From: JAMHZE01 sp964424715
GTDB lineage: Bacteria > Pseudomonadota > Alphaproteobacteria > Rickettsiales > UBA8987
Reading direction: 5' to 3'
DNA length: 32,160 bases
NCBI GenBank assembly: GCA_964424715.1
Contig: CAYRJW010000014.1
Span: forward strand, 1 to 32,160
The position numbers and the translations under genes are program-made. A model generated the notes under the pieces. It saw nothing but the letters and a program-made list of their open reading frames with translations. It made no database searches and was not told the DNA's origin. Position 1 is the stretch's first letter; the number at the start of each line of letters is the position of its first letter. Positions 7,351 to 16,764 of the stretch are shown one piece after another.

Positions 7351-8421
7351 CTAAAATCTAGCATTTTTTAGCTTATATACATAAGCTATCACCTCGGCAA
7401 CAGCTTTATAGTGTTCAATTGGTATCTGTTCATCCAGTTCAGCGGTCTCGTATAGCGCTCTGGCAAGGTTTCTGTTGGTTACAACGGGAACCTGGTTCTC
7501 CTCGGCCACCCTTATTATGTTCAGTGCCACGATATCCTGCCCCAAAGCCACTACCTGCGGGGCTGACATGCCTTTTTGCTCATATTTGAGGGCGATGGCA
7601 TAATGGGTTGGGTTCCTTATAACCACGTCGGCCTTGGGAACGGCGGCCATCATGCGTTTGCGGGCGCGTTCCTGCCTTATCTGCTTTAATTTGGCCTTTA
7701 TTTCTGGGTTGCCCTCGGTCTGCTTATATTCCTCTTTAAGTTCCTGTTTTGTCATCTTCAGGCTTTTGAGGAATTCATATTTCTGGTAAAGGAAATCAGT
7801 CGCGGCTACAAGCAGCATTAAGATACAGCCCGCCAGTATTATCTTGAAAGATATGGTGGTGAAGGCGGTCATTATGCCATCTATACCGATCTCGGTGGTG
7901 GAAAGTATTATATGGACACTGTCTTTAAATATCAGGTATACCGCAAAACCCAGTATGAATATCTTTAACAGCCCTTTGAGGAATTCTATCACCGAGCGCA
8001 TCGATAGCATTTTTTTCAGGCCCTTAAGCACTGATATCTTCTCAAGTTTTGGCATCAACGGTTCAACTGAAAATACTATGCCATTCTGCATCATGCTGGA
8101 TACGATCACAGCAAAAAGGCAGGCAATTATGGGAACAGAAAAAATAAAAAGTGATTTTTTCAATATATCACCCATGAAATTATCGAAATTGCTGTAGTTA
8201 AGCGCAATATCTTCCGGTGCGGCAATGAAGCGTTCCATGAAGTTTATGGCATTTTTACTATATGCCGGGATCAGCCAGACCACGATGATCGCAAAAGTAA
8301 CGAACAGCATAAAGCTGGTCACTTCCCTTGAGAAAGCAACCTGTCCCTTTTTTGCGGCCTCTTCTATTCGCCGTGAGGTGGGTTCCTCGGTCTTTTCTAA
8401 ATCGTCATCGCCTTCGGCCAT
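7351..8421 (-). CDS. flhB: Flagellar export apparatus protein FlhB
   Basis: 356 residues. The N-terminus DLEKTEEPTSRRIEEAAKKG is typical of FlhB. Four membrane helices lie at about 37-53, 93-113, 150-167 and 188-207. A cytosolic domain follows, with the autocleavage site N270-P271-T272-H273 in VIRNPTHYAIALKYE, which switches substrate specificity from rod/hook to filament proteins. It belongs to the type III export gate in the inner membrane. FlhB rather than an injectisome SctU is favoured by the N-terminal motif. No other flagellar genes are nearby; the 132-aa unknown gene follows it. Its start is 66 bases from the divergent AsmA-like gene at 8488. Confidence 0.95.
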   Translation of the reverse strand: MAEGDDDLEKTEEPTSRRIEEAAKKGQVAFSREVTSFMLFVTFAIIVVWLIPAYSKNAINFMERFIAAPEDIALNYSNFDNFMGDILKKSLFIFSVPIIACLFAVIVSSMMQNGIVFSVEPLMPKLEKISVLKGLKKMLSMRSVIEFLKGLLKIFILGFAVYLIFKDSVHIILSTTEIGIDGIMTAFTTISFKIILAGCILMLLVAATDFLYQKYEFLKSLKMTKQELKEEYKQTEGNPEIKAKLKQIRQERARKRMMAAVPKADVVIRNPTHYAIALKYEQKGMSAPQVVALGQDIVALNIIRVAEENQVPVVTNRNLARALYETAELDEQIPIEHYKAVAEVIAYVYKLKNARF

Positions 8422-8487
8422 AAATCCTTGCCTAGTTCGTAATATATTTTACAATATATTATATAGCTTAAAACTTAAATATTAATA

Positions 8488-11400
8488 ATGAGATCATTAC
8501 TGAAAATAACCGGGTGGCTGGTATTTTATATCGGGTTACTGGCAGTTGTGCTGGTTACGCTGGTGCTGTACTGGTCTTATGGCGAGAAAAAGAAGATACC
8601 AGTTAAGGTGGTGGACAGGATAGAGCGTGTGTTTGAAGATATATCACCCGGTTCAAAGATGTTCATCGGCGATGCCGAGGTAGAGTTCCTGAGTTTCTCG
8701 CAGGGGTTCGGAATTAACCTTGCACAGTCTTATATAGAGTTCGGTGCGGAGGTTGTGGCTTCTATCCCGCAGATAAAAATGAAACTCAATCTTTCCGATC
8801 TTATGTGGGGCGGCCTACGGTTTCGTGAGATAGACCTGAAAAATCCAGAATTCATAATCTCTGCCGATATAGCGGTAGAGGATGTAGGTTCCCCTGCATC
8901 AAAGGATTTCTTTGCCCTGTATAAAGCCACCATCTACGGCATGTTCGACAGGATAAACAAGGACAGCAACGCCATCCCTGTTGAAAAGATAGATTTGAAA
9001 GATGCCGTGTTCTCCTTCAAGAATGCCGGGAAATATGAGACATGGAAAATAGATGATGCGAATCTGCGCTTCTTCTCATTGCAGAATACCACCTATTTAA
9101 GCACTTTTGTAAAGACCACGCTTTTCGGCCGTGAATCAGAGATAACCACCAATGCGAGATTGCTGGAAAATGACAGGATGATGCTGAAGATAGAATATAA
9201 GAATCTTTCTTCCAGGGCGGTGGTGAAATTTGTTAAGGGGCTGGACTGGTTCAATGCCCTGCAGCCGGTGCTGAACGGTACATCATCGGTGGTGATGGAC
9301 AAGGAGGGGGTCTCATCGACCGTTTCGCTGGATACTGATATAAATTATGAGCGCCCGGAACTTGTCGATACAAAAATAGGATTTAAAGGCGTGCTTGACC
9401 TTGTTCAGGAAGATGACGAAAAGATAAAACCTAAAATTCACGGTACAGTTTCCCTGAAAGATATAAATATGACCAAGCTGCCAATATTATGGCCGGAAAA
9501 ATACGGCGCGGTGATACGCAGTGAGGTGCTTAAGAACTATACCAAAGGCACCTTCAATAATGTGGAGATAAACTTCGATTATATTTTTGGTGATACCGAA
9601 TTCAGTTCGATAAACTCCGAGAAATTCTCCATCAGCGGCGATATAGTTAATACCGATGTGATATATAACCCTGATTTTCCGCCGGTGAAGAATGTTGACG
9701 GCAAGTTCTTCTATGATGGCAATAATGTTTCCGTGGAGCTTGAAAGGGGCAGTGTCGGCAAGATGGAGTTCGGCAGCACCAAAGCCTCGGTGAACGGCAT
9801 CAACGACCCGAAAACAATACTTGAGATAGATGGCATAGCCAAAGGCGATATCACCAGCCTGCGCCCGCTGCTTAAAAGCATCCTGAAAGGCCGGGATTCA
9901 AAGTTCTTCTATAACACGCATGAGATGAGTTCGGATTCCGAGATAAAATTCTATTACAAGGATAACATCAATAGCGGCTTCGACCCGGAAGTTGTGAAAC
10001 TGGATATTGATGCAAAGTTGAAGAATGTTGAGGTAAAGAATGTTGTGGAAGGCGTGAACATGACTTCGCCCAAACTTGAGATGAAGATAGATGAAAAGGG
10101 CTTAAGCATAAACGGTGAGGTGGACCTTAACAGATCGCCTTCACAGATAAAAGTGTTCATAGGGTTCATAAAAGAGAATGATATTTATCTTAATGTGCTG
10201 AGCGAGGCCGAGACCACGGTGCTCGATAAGTTATTCCCCGGTGTCGCAAGGTTCGCCGATGGGATACTGGAACTGGAATTTGAATATAAGAGCGATGCCG
10301 AAAGGAATTATTTCGCCGGTAAGATAGATTCAATGGATGCCGCCGTGAACTTCCCTTATTTCGCTTGGCAGAAGGCGAAAGGTTCTTTCGCGACCATTAC
10401 GGTCGGTGGGAAATATATACCTGAAAAGGCAATCGAGATAAGTGAATTGCAGGTTGTCTCAAGCGAGGCACTTTCCAGCGGTACGGCCATTGTTTCACTG
10501 AGCGATGAGGTCGCCGATGAGGTCTACTTAAGCAAATTGCAGATAGGCGGTAATGATGCCGAGATATATTTTAACCGCAGTAAAATAAAACTTCCATCAG
10601 GTAAGAAAGAGGATTCTTATATCATAAAACTGAACGGCAGGGCCTTTAACGCATCCAAGCTGATAGATTCATTCCAGAAGCTCGCCAGCGAGAATAATTC
10701 GATGCTGTTTGATATGAATGTCGATGATCTGATAATGGCGAACGGCATGAAACTGAAAGGTGCGAAGGCAGATCTAAGATGTGGTAATTCTGAATGTTAC
10801 CAGGGTAATTTCAATGCAACGATAGAAGGTGGTGGTAATATTACGGCCTACCTGAAACCTGAAAAAAGTGGGGATCTGAAAGGTATAAAGAATTTCAGCA
10901 TAATTTCCGATGATGCCGGAAAGATGGCAAAAAGTTTCGGTTTTTCCAACAATATAGAAAATGGTGCTCTCTCTATAACCGGCACTGTTGGAGCCACTGC
11001 CGAGGGTGAGGCGGATGGTGTTATTATTATCGAGGATTTCAAGATAACACAGGCACCTATATTATCGCGCCTGTTCTCGCTGGCATCATTTACCGGGATA
11101 CTTGATATTCTCACCGGTTCCGGTGTGCCGATGAAAAAGCTGAAAGGTTCCTTCAAGATAAAGGATGATTATCTTTCCGTTGCGCAGCTTACCTCTTATG
11201 GTGATTCGCTGGGGTTCACACTGCAGGGCAATATCAGTCTGAAGGATTCCGACGTTGATCTTTCCGGTGCGGTAACGCCTTCATATTCGGTGAACAGCCT
11301 GTTTGGCAAGATACCGCTGCTGGGCCGGATGCTGGAAGGAAAAAAAGGCGAGGGACTCATCGCCACTAATTACAGGATAAAAGGAAAATATCCTGATGTT

Positions 11401-11562
11401 GATATAATGGTGAATCCGCTTTCTGCATTAACACCGGGCTTCTTGCGTAATATCTGGGGCAATGCCGAAACGAATATTGATAAAAAGAAAGAAAAGAATA
11501 ATAAGAAACAGAATAATTCAAACATAAAACAGAAAGGCTTCCCGGTTAATGTCAAACCTTAA
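8488..11562 (+). CDS. AsmA/YhdP-like (DUF3971-type) envelope protein
   Basis: 1024 residues. One N-terminal membrane anchor (about 7-30, LVFYIGLLAVVLVTLVLYW) precedes a long, beta-rich, periplasmic region. The C-terminal part (about 860-1000) has the AsmA-like signature: a segment around FSLASFTGILDILTGSG, then LKGSFKIKDDYLSV, LQGNISLKDSDVDLSGAVTP, and IPLLGRMLEGKKGEG followed by VNPLSALTPGFLR. Proteins of this class (YhdP, TamB relatives) form long grooved bridges and are implicated in phospholipid transport from inner to outer membrane. The last 12 residues are Lys/Asn-rich. The gene overlaps rsmA by 14 bases, so both are probably translated from one message. It is divergent from flhB. Confidence 0.85.
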   Translation: MRSLLKITGWLVFYIGLLAVVLVTLVLYWSYGEKKKIPVKVVDRIERVFEDISPGSKMFIGDAEVEFLSFSQGFGINLAQSYIEFGAEVVASIPQIKMKLNLSDLMWGGLRFREIDLKNPEFIISADIAVEDVGSPASKDFFALYKATIYGMFDRINKDSNAIPVEKIDLKDAVFSFKNAGKYETWKIDDANLRFFSLQNTTYLSTFVKTTLFGRESEITTNARLLENDRMMLKIEYKNLSSRAVVKFVKGLDWFNALQPVLNGTSSVVMDKEGVSSTVSLDTDINYERPELVDTKIGFKGVLDLVQEDDEKIKPKIHGTVSLKDINMTKLPILWPEKYGAVIRSEVLKNYTKGTFNNVEINFDYIFGDTEFSSINSEKFSISGDIVNTDVIYNPDFPPVKNVDGKFFYDGNNVSVELERGSVGKMEFGSTKASVNGINDPKTILEIDGIAKGDITSLRPLLKSILKGRDSKFFYNTHEMSSDSEIKFYYKDNINSGFDPEVVKLDIDAKLKNVEVKNVVEGVNMTSPKLEMKIDEKGLSINGEVDLNRSPSQIKVFIGFIKENDIYLNVLSEAETTVLDKLFPGVARFADGILELEFEYKSDAERNYFAGKIDSMDAAVNFPYFAWQKAKGSFATITVGGKYIPEKAIEISELQVVSSEALSSGTAIVSLSDEVADEVYLSKLQIGGNDAEIYFNRSKIKLPSGKKEDSYIIKLNGRAFNASKLIDSFQKLASENNSMLFDMNVDDLIMANGMKLKGAKADLRCGNSECYQGNFNATIEGGGNITAYLKPEKSGDLKGIKNFSIISDDAGKMAKSFGFSNNIENGALSITGTVGATAEGEADGVIIIEDFKITQAPILSRLFSLASFTGILDILTGSGVPMKKLKGSFKIKDDYLSVAQLTSYGDSLGFTLQGNISLKDSDVDLSGAVTPSYSVNSLFGKIPLLGRMLEGKKGEGLIATNYRIKGKYPDVDIMVNPLSALTPGFLRNIWGNAETNIDKKKEKNNKKQNNSNIKQKGFPVNVKP

Positions 11563-12400
11563 CGAACAGATACAGAAACTGCCATCTATCAGCGATACTC
11601 TGAAGGAGCACGGTTTCTTCACCAAGAAGAATCTCGGCCAGAATTTCATTTTTGATCTGAATGTAACTTCAAAGATAGTCCGCCACAGCGGTGATCTGAA
11701 AGGCCGTGTGGTGATAGAGATAGGGCCGGGTGTCGGTTCGCTTTCGCGCCCGATATTAATGAATAACCCGGAAAAACTTATCGTTATTGAAAAGGATGAT
11801 CGCACTTTGCCTATTCTCGGTAAGCTCAAGGAAATAGCCGGTGATAAGCTTGAGATAATCTCTGACGATGCGCTGAATATAGATTACCGTAAAATAAAAG
11901 AACAATACGGCAAGCCATTAAAGATCATCGCCAACCTGCCTTATAACGTAGGCACAGAGCTGCTGCTGCGCTGGCTGGATGATATTGATATTTTTGAATC
12001 GCTGACATTGATGTTCCAGCTTGAAGTTGCCGAGCGCATCTGCGCTAAACCTTCTGATGAACATTATGGCCGCCTCTCCATAATAGCTGATCTGCTGTGT
12101 GACTGTAAGATACAGTTCGATGTTGCGCCAACCGTTTTCTTCCCGCAGCCAAAAGTTTATTCGGCGATAGTAAGTATTATCCCGCGTGCTGAGCCAAAAT
12201 ATAAAGTGGATATGCAAAAGCTGAAGAACCTTACCCGCCATGCTTTCTCGCAGCGCCGCAAATCCATCCGCAATTCGCTGAAGCCGGCCTTCCCGAACGA
12301 TGATGTTGAAGAAATACTTAAGAAGTTGAATATAGATTCTGATCTGCGTTCGGAGAATCTAACGGTGGAACAATTCTGCCAGCTGGCGAATCTAACCTAA
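11549..12400 (+). CDS. rsmA: 16S rRNA (adenine(1518)-N6/adenine(1519)-N6)-dimethyltransferase
   Basis: 283 residues. The N-terminus has KKNLGQNFIFD (about 26-36). SAM-binding motif I is IEIGPGVGSLS (56-66), with VIEKDD at 79-84 and D106. The catalytic motif NLPYNVGT starts at N129. The C-terminal domain has SQRRKSIRNSLK, normal for KsgA/RsmA. It dimethylates two adjacent adenines near the 3' end of 16S rRNA during late 30S assembly. The start overlaps the 3' end of the AsmA-like gene by 14 bases, and AAAGG lies about a dozen bases upstream of the ATG. Its 3' end overlaps the convergent folC by 9 bases. Confidence 0.97.
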   Translation: MSNLNEQIQKLPSISDTLKEHGFFTKKNLGQNFIFDLNVTSKIVRHSGDLKGRVVIEIGPGVGSLSRPILMNNPEKLIVIEKDDRTLPILGKLKEIAGDKLEIISDDALNIDYRKIKEQYGKPLKIIANLPYNVGTELLLRWLDDIDIFESLTLMFQLEVAERICAKPSDEHYGRLSIIADLLCDCKIQFDVAPTVFFPQPKVYSAIVSIIPRAEPKYKVDMQKLKNLTRHAFSQRRKSIRNSLKPAFPNDDVEEILKKLNIDSDLRSENLTVEQFCQLANLT

Positions 12401-13639
12401 ATTCTTTTCGAGTACACTGCCAGCCAGATAAAGCGAACCGCATATCACTACGCGGTTATTCGCCGCCACCTGCCCATTACAGGCGGTGCTGTAAGCTTCG
12501 GAAAAGAATTCGAACGCGCGGCATTTAACTCCAAGTTCCTGACATACTTTTTTTATTTCTAAAGTATCGCGATGATCTGTATCAGGGATCGGAACCGCAT
12601 ATATCTCGTTAAATGCAGGCGCAAGGTTTTTGATGAAGCTGGCAAAATCTTTGGTTTTTAACATGCCTATCATGGCGATATTGTGTTTTCTCTTTTTAAA
12701 ATTCTCGGCGAGAACGAAATCTTTTATTATCTCGCCTGCCTCAGCATTATGCCCGCCATCTAGGTAGATATTATCAGCTATCTTCTGCAAGCGTGCGCGC
12801 CATGTGGCAGCTTTTATACCGGTTTTGATGAATTTTTTGTCGATGCCTATTTTTGTTGCTGCACGAATCGCGGTCGCGGCGTTCATATATTGGTGAGTGC
12901 CGCGTAAGCTTGGTCTTGGAAAGCCTGCACCAAGTACATCATCGCGGTAGATGAAGTTATGATCGTTATTTATCTGGTAGGAAAAATCATGATCAAGAAT
13001 GCTCAACTCTGCATTTTTACTTTTGGCGAATTCTTTTATCACATTAAGTGCTTCCTCGCTTTGCCGTGAGACTATGCAGAAGCTGTTCTCTTTTATTATG
13101 GAAGCCTTTTCCAGCGCTATTTCCGCAATGGTCTCGCCGAGATATTCCATATGGTCATATGATATCGGTGTGATGATGGTCATCAGCGGTTTAGCAATAA
13201 CATTTGTAGCATCCAGCCTGCCGCCGAGGCCGGTTTCGAGTAATACGAAATCCGCTTTTACTTTTGAGAATGCAAGCAGCGCCGCTACTGTCGTGCCTTC
13301 AAAGAAGGTTAAGGGGATATGATCGCATTTGGATTTTGTTTCTTCTATCACTTCATTTAAAAATTCATCTGATATTTCTTTACCTGCGAGAACTATGCGC
13401 TCGTTGAATTCCACAAGGTGAGGGGATGTATATACATGGCACTTTTTGCCAGAAGCTTCCAGCATGGCGCGCAGGAATGCGATGGTGGAACCTTTGCCGT
13501 TAGTACCGGCCACATGGATGACCGGAGGCAGATTGTGGTGCGGGTTGCCGAGTTTGGCAAGCGCTTCCACAACCCTTTCTAAACCTAGGTTTATCGGGTT
13601 CGAGTTATCTGTGGTGGGCCAGTGCGGGGATTTTATCAT
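12392..13639 (-). CDS. folC: Bifunctional dihydrofolate/folylpolyglutamate synthase
   Basis: 415 residues, usual size. The ATP-binding loop is VIHVAGTNGKGSTIAF at about 40-55. Then come SPHLVEFNERI (the Mur-ligase-like omega loop), LETGLGGRLDATNV with the conserved Glu and Asp, TIITPISYDHMEYLG, and the glutamate-ligase C-terminal domain with YLDGGHNAEAGE. The enzyme makes dihydrofolate and adds glutamates to folates in the cytosol. It is convergent with rsmA, overlapping by 9 bases, and its start is 68 bases from the divergent mtaB. Confidence 0.96.
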   Translation of the reverse strand: MIKSPHWPTTDNSNPINLGLERVVEALAKLGNPHHNLPPVIHVAGTNGKGSTIAFLRAMLEASGKKCHVYTSPHLVEFNERIVLAGKEISDEFLNEVIEETKSKCDHIPLTFFEGTTVAALLAFSKVKADFVLLETGLGGRLDATNVIAKPLMTIITPISYDHMEYLGETIAEIALEKASIIKENSFCIVSRQSEEALNVIKEFAKSKNAELSILDHDFSYQINNDHNFIYRDDVLGAGFPRPSLRGTHQYMNAATAIRAATKIGIDKKFIKTGIKAATWRARLQKIADNIYLDGGHNAEAGEIIKDFVLAENFKKRKHNIAMIGMLKTKDFASFIKNLAPAFNEIYAVPIPDTDHRDTLEIKKVCQELGVKCRAFEFFSEAYSTACNGQVAANNRVVICGSLYLAGSVLEKNLG

Positions 13640-13707
13640 ATTGATATTTATTTGGTTTCAGGTTATATAGTCTTCAAATTTTAAAATAGCTATAAAACAA
13701 TAATATT

Positions 13708-14964
13708 GTGTCGGAAGTAATTACATTCGGTTGCCGCCTTAATGCCTATGAATCTGAGGTGATCAAGAATAATCTTGAATCCGCAGGAGTGGCGGATGCT
13801 GTGGTGTTCAACACTTGTGCCGTTACCAAGGAGGCCGAACGGCAAGCGAAGCAATCCATCCGTAAATATATACGGGAAAATCCCGGCCGGAAGGTGATAG
13901 TTACCGGCTGCGCGGCGCAGATAGACCCTGTCAGCTATTCCGGGATAGATGGCGTGTTCAAGGTGATAGGCAATGAAGAGAAGATGAAGGCCGAGACCTT
14001 TAAAAGCATGAGCTTGCCTGAAACTGAAAAGGTGCTGGTGAATGATATAATGTCCATCACCGAAACGGCCTCGCATCTTATTACTTCGATGGAAGACAAG
14101 GCGCGCGCTTTTATGCAGGTGCAAAATGGCTGTAACCATCGCTGCACATTCTGTATCATACCATATGGCCGCGGCAATTCGCGTTCGGTTCCGGTGGGTG
14201 AGGTGGTGAAACAGGCGGAAATACTGGTCTCTCATGGATATCAGGAAATTGTGTTGAGTGGAGTTGATATAACCGATTACGGTTCTGACCTGCCGGGTAA
14301 CCCGAAGCTTGGTCAGATGATGCGCCGTCTGCTGAAACTTGTGCCGGGAATAAAACGCCTGCGTCTATCCTCGGTTGATGTGGCGGAGATAGATGAGGAC
14401 ATATTCTGGCTGGTAGAAAACGAGCCGAGATTCATGCCGCATTTTCACCTGAGCCTGCAATCGGGGGATGATATGATCCTGAAAAGAATGAAGCGCCGCC
14501 ATAGCCGGAACGATATTCTGGCATTTGCTGAAAAGGTGCGGAAAATAAGGCCGGACATAGTGTTTGGTGCCGATATCATCGCGGGCTTCCCGACAGAGGA
14601 TGATGAGATGTTCGAGAACACGCTGAATATAATCGCGGAAGCAGGAATAATCCACGGCCATATCTTCCCATACTCAGAAAGGGAAGGGACGCCGGCTGCT
14701 AAGATACCGAATGATAAACAAGTGCCGAAAAAAATACGCAAAGAACGCGCCGCGAGGCTGCGTGAGGCCTGCAAGCATGAACTGGAAAAATTCGTACAAA
14801 GCAGGGTTGGCGGTTTCGAGGATATAATCGTTGAAAGCGGCGACATCGGCCGCACCGAACATTTCATTCAGGTTAAGCTTGTTGAGAAATATGAGACGGG
14901 AAGTCTTGTCAGGATAAAAGCCGGTGCTGCTGAGGGTGGAATCTTATTAGAATCTGGAATCTAG
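13708..14964 (+). CDS. mtaB: tRNA (N6-L-threonylcarbamoyladenosine(37)-C2)-methylthiotransferase
   Basis: 418 residues with a GTG start at 13708; SEVITFGCRLNAYESE aligns with the normal MtaB N-terminus. The N-terminal iron-sulfur domain has C9, C37 and C68. The radical-SAM centre is C142-x3-C146-x2-C149 in NGCNHRCTFCIIPYGRG. LSGVDITDYGSDL and HFHLSLQSGDDMILKRM are typical of the MtaB branch. The enzyme adds a methylthio group to t6A37 of ANN-decoding tRNAs. No ribosome binding site is visible; TATAAA (13691-13696) lies only 11 bases before GTG, so the leader may be very short. The last codons run into the heptamer repeat at 14951, which supplies the TAG stop. Confidence 0.93.
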   Translation: MSEVITFGCRLNAYESEVIKNNLESAGVADAVVFNTCAVTKEAERQAKQSIRKYIRENPGRKVIVTGCAAQIDPVSYSGIDGVFKVIGNEEKMKAETFKSMSLPETEKVLVNDIMSITETASHLITSMEDKARAFMQVQNGCNHRCTFCIIPYGRGNSRSVPVGEVVKQAEILVSHGYQEIVLSGVDITDYGSDLPGNPKLGQMMRRLLKLVPGIKRLRLSSVDVAEIDEDIFWLVENEPRFMPHFHLSLQSGDDMILKRMKRRHSRNDILAFAEKVRKIRPDIVFGADIIAGFPTEDDEMFENTLNIIAEAGIIHGHIFPYSEREGTPAAKIPNDKQVPKKIRKERAARLREACKHELEKFVQSRVGGFEDIIVESGDIGRTEHFIQVKLVEKYETGSLVRIKAGAAEGGILLESGI

Positions 14965-14997
14965 AATCTGGGTATTTTTAACTAGATTCTAGATTCC
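14951..14997. repeat. Heptamer repeat forming a hairpin at the end of mtaB
   Basis: AATCTGG, AATCTAG, AATCTGG (14951-14971) are three tandem heptamers. Opposite them CTAGATT occurs twice (14982-14995). GGAATCTAGAATCT (14956-14969) pairs perfectly over 14 bases with 14984-14997, leaving a 14-base loop. The mtaB stop codon lies in the second unit. The hairpin fills the space between convergent mtaB and the response regulator and may terminate both transcripts, although no U tract follows. Confidence 0.75.
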
Positions 14998-15007
14998 AAT
15001 AATCATC

Positions 15008-16471
15008 TTAAGAATATTTTTCCTTTTTGAATTCCTCTATCTCTTCAATGCTACCCTCGACCTCGATGCCGTATTCCTTCATCTTGCGATATAGGGTGGA
15101 GCGGCCGATATCCAGCACTTTGGAAACCTTGGAAATATTATGGTTATAGAATTCCAGCGCCTTGAGGATTATATCTTTTTCATGCTCGGCGATGGTCTTG
15201 AATTTTGACTCGCTGTGGTTAGCATAGCCTACATTATCAGGCGGATTCATGCCTGAAAGTTTCAGTGTGTCCTGAGTATTGGTGCTGATGCTTGTCAGGA
15301 TATTTTCAAAATCATGCATGTTCAGGGTCTCGCCGTTGGACATTACAATGGCGCGGTAAACCGAGTTCTCAAGCTGGCGGACATTTCCCGGCCACCAATA
15401 TTCCTTCAGTATATCGCTCAGGGTATTTTCAACGCGGAGTATTTTTTTACGTTCCTTGGTGCATATCTTTTCCACAAAATGTTCCACCAGTGCGGAAATA
15501 TCTTCTTTCCGCTGGCGCAGCGGTGGTATCTCGATATGGAAAACATTCAGGCGATACCATAGATCTTCTCGAAATTTGCCGTCCTGTATGGCTTTTTCAA
15601 GGTTCTTGTTGGTAGCGGAGATTATGCGCACATTAACATCAACATGCCTGGAGGCTCCAACCGGTTCAACCTCATAATTCTGTAATACGCGGAGTAACTT
15701 TACCTGGGTTTCAAGTGGTAGTTCGCCTATCTCATCAAGGAAGATGGTGCCGCCATCAGCCTCGCGGAATTTGCCGATAGATTTTTCTACGGCACCGGTG
15801 AACGCGCCTTTCTCGTGGCCGAACAAGACACTTTCAACCAGATTTTGCGGAATGGCGCCACAATTTACCGCTACAAAAGGCTTTTCCGCCCTTGTGCTGT
15901 GGCTGTGGATGGCGCGAGCGAATAATTCCTTGCCGACACCGCTTTCACCGCGGATAAGGATAGGGATATTGGATAATGCCCCTTTCTTGGCGGTATTGAT
16001 GGTTTTGGATATTGCACTGCTGCTGCCGACTATATCTTTGAACTCATATTTATTATGTGAGAAACCTTCCAGCTTTTTCACCTGCCTGTTCAGGCCGGTG
16101 AGGAGCCTTATATTCTCGATCGAAACTTTCAGCCTTTCGGGGCCATCCTGCTTCTCTATAAAATCTATGGCGCCTTTTTTTACGGCGTTAACGGCTTTTT
16201 TGACATCGCCATAGGCGGTGTTGATTATGACCGGAAGTTCCGGCCGGTGCGGCATCACTTTTTCAAGGACGGCGATACCATCCATATCGGGCATGGAAAG
16301 ATCGAGGATCACCATATCCACTTTTTCACCTTTTTCGGAAAGAAGAAGCTCAACGGCTTCCTTGCCGCTGGTTACGGAGATGACTGTGTATTTCAGGAAC
16401 TTCTCTATTGCCAGCTGAATGGTCTTGCACTGAAACGGATCATCATCTACTACTAATATTGTATAATTCAT
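15008..16471 (-). CDS. Sigma-54-dependent response regulator, NtrC family
   Basis: 487 residues. Receiver domain 1-125: acidic pocket D10/D11, phosphoacceptor D57 in MVILDLSMPDMDG, T85 and K107. The AAA+ domain spans about 145-380, with Walker A GESGVGKE (175-182), the sigma-54 contact loop GAFTGA (222-227), Walker B GTIFLDE (241-247) and WWPGNVRQLEN. The C-terminal Fis-type helix-turn-helix is around NISKVSKVLDIGRSTLYRKM. It should open sigma-54 promoters after phosphorylation by a partner kinase, but no kinase gene is adjacent. The input is unknown, so no ntrC, dctD or flbD name is given. A CtrA-type box lies 93 bases upstream of its start. Its end is convergent with mtaB. Confidence 0.93.
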   Translation of the reverse strand: MNYTILVVDDDPFQCKTIQLAIEKFLKYTVISVTSGKEAVELLLSEKGEKVDMVILDLSMPDMDGIAVLEKVMPHRPELPVIINTAYGDVKKAVNAVKKGAIDFIEKQDGPERLKVSIENIRLLTGLNRQVKKLEGFSHNKYEFKDIVGSSSAISKTINTAKKGALSNIPILIRGESGVGKELFARAIHSHSTRAEKPFVAVNCGAIPQNLVESVLFGHEKGAFTGAVEKSIGKFREADGGTIFLDEIGELPLETQVKLLRVLQNYEVEPVGASRHVDVNVRIISATNKNLEKAIQDGKFREDLWYRLNVFHIEIPPLRQRKEDISALVEHFVEKICTKERKKILRVENTLSDILKEYWWPGNVRQLENSVYRAIVMSNGETLNMHDFENILTSISTNTQDTLKLSGMNPPDNVGYANHSESKFKTIAEHEKDIILKALEFYNHNISKVSKVLDIGRSTLYRKMKEYGIEVEGSIEEIEEFKKEKYS

Positions 16472-16563
16472 GGTTCCCTCTAACTTAAAATAATTAATAT
16501 AAATACAACCTAGGGTTTATATCTACATCAATTCCCCCGTTTGTCCATAATAAACTAAAAAGG

Positions 16564-16579
16564 TTAATAAAGAATTAAC
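16564..16579. promoter_or_regulatory. Candidate CtrA binding site between the response regulator and hpf
   Basis: TTAA (16564-16567), seven bases, TTAAC (16575-16579) is an exact full CtrA box. It lies in the 293-base AT-rich space between two divergent genes, 93 bases from the response-regulator start and 185 bases from the likely hpf start, so it could act on either. Apart from this box and a poor TGGCAC match at 16595, I see nothing definite in the space 16472-16764. Confidence 0.55.
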
Positions 16580-16764
16580 AAAGATGTTGTTTTTTGGCAC
16601 TTTCTGTTCGGATTTATTTAAAAATTGAATTAAATTAATTAAACTTAAGGTAGTTATACAATATCCATCCTGAAAATAAATAAATTGTTTTAAAATTGAA
16701 AATTTATATTGAAGGATGTATGATAAATACAAGTTCTATTAAAAATCCAAAAAATGGTAGTCTT

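Noticed and set aside
16595..16611. Sigma-54 promoter (TGGCAC ...) upstream of hpf
   Set aside because: The -24 half is good but the -12 half (GTTCG instead of TTGCA) lacks the required GC at the right spacing.
16696..16764. Longer starts for hpf (TTG at 16696, ATG at 16720)
   Set aside because: The added residues do not resemble the family N-terminus, and the GAAGGA before 16720 is too close to the codon.
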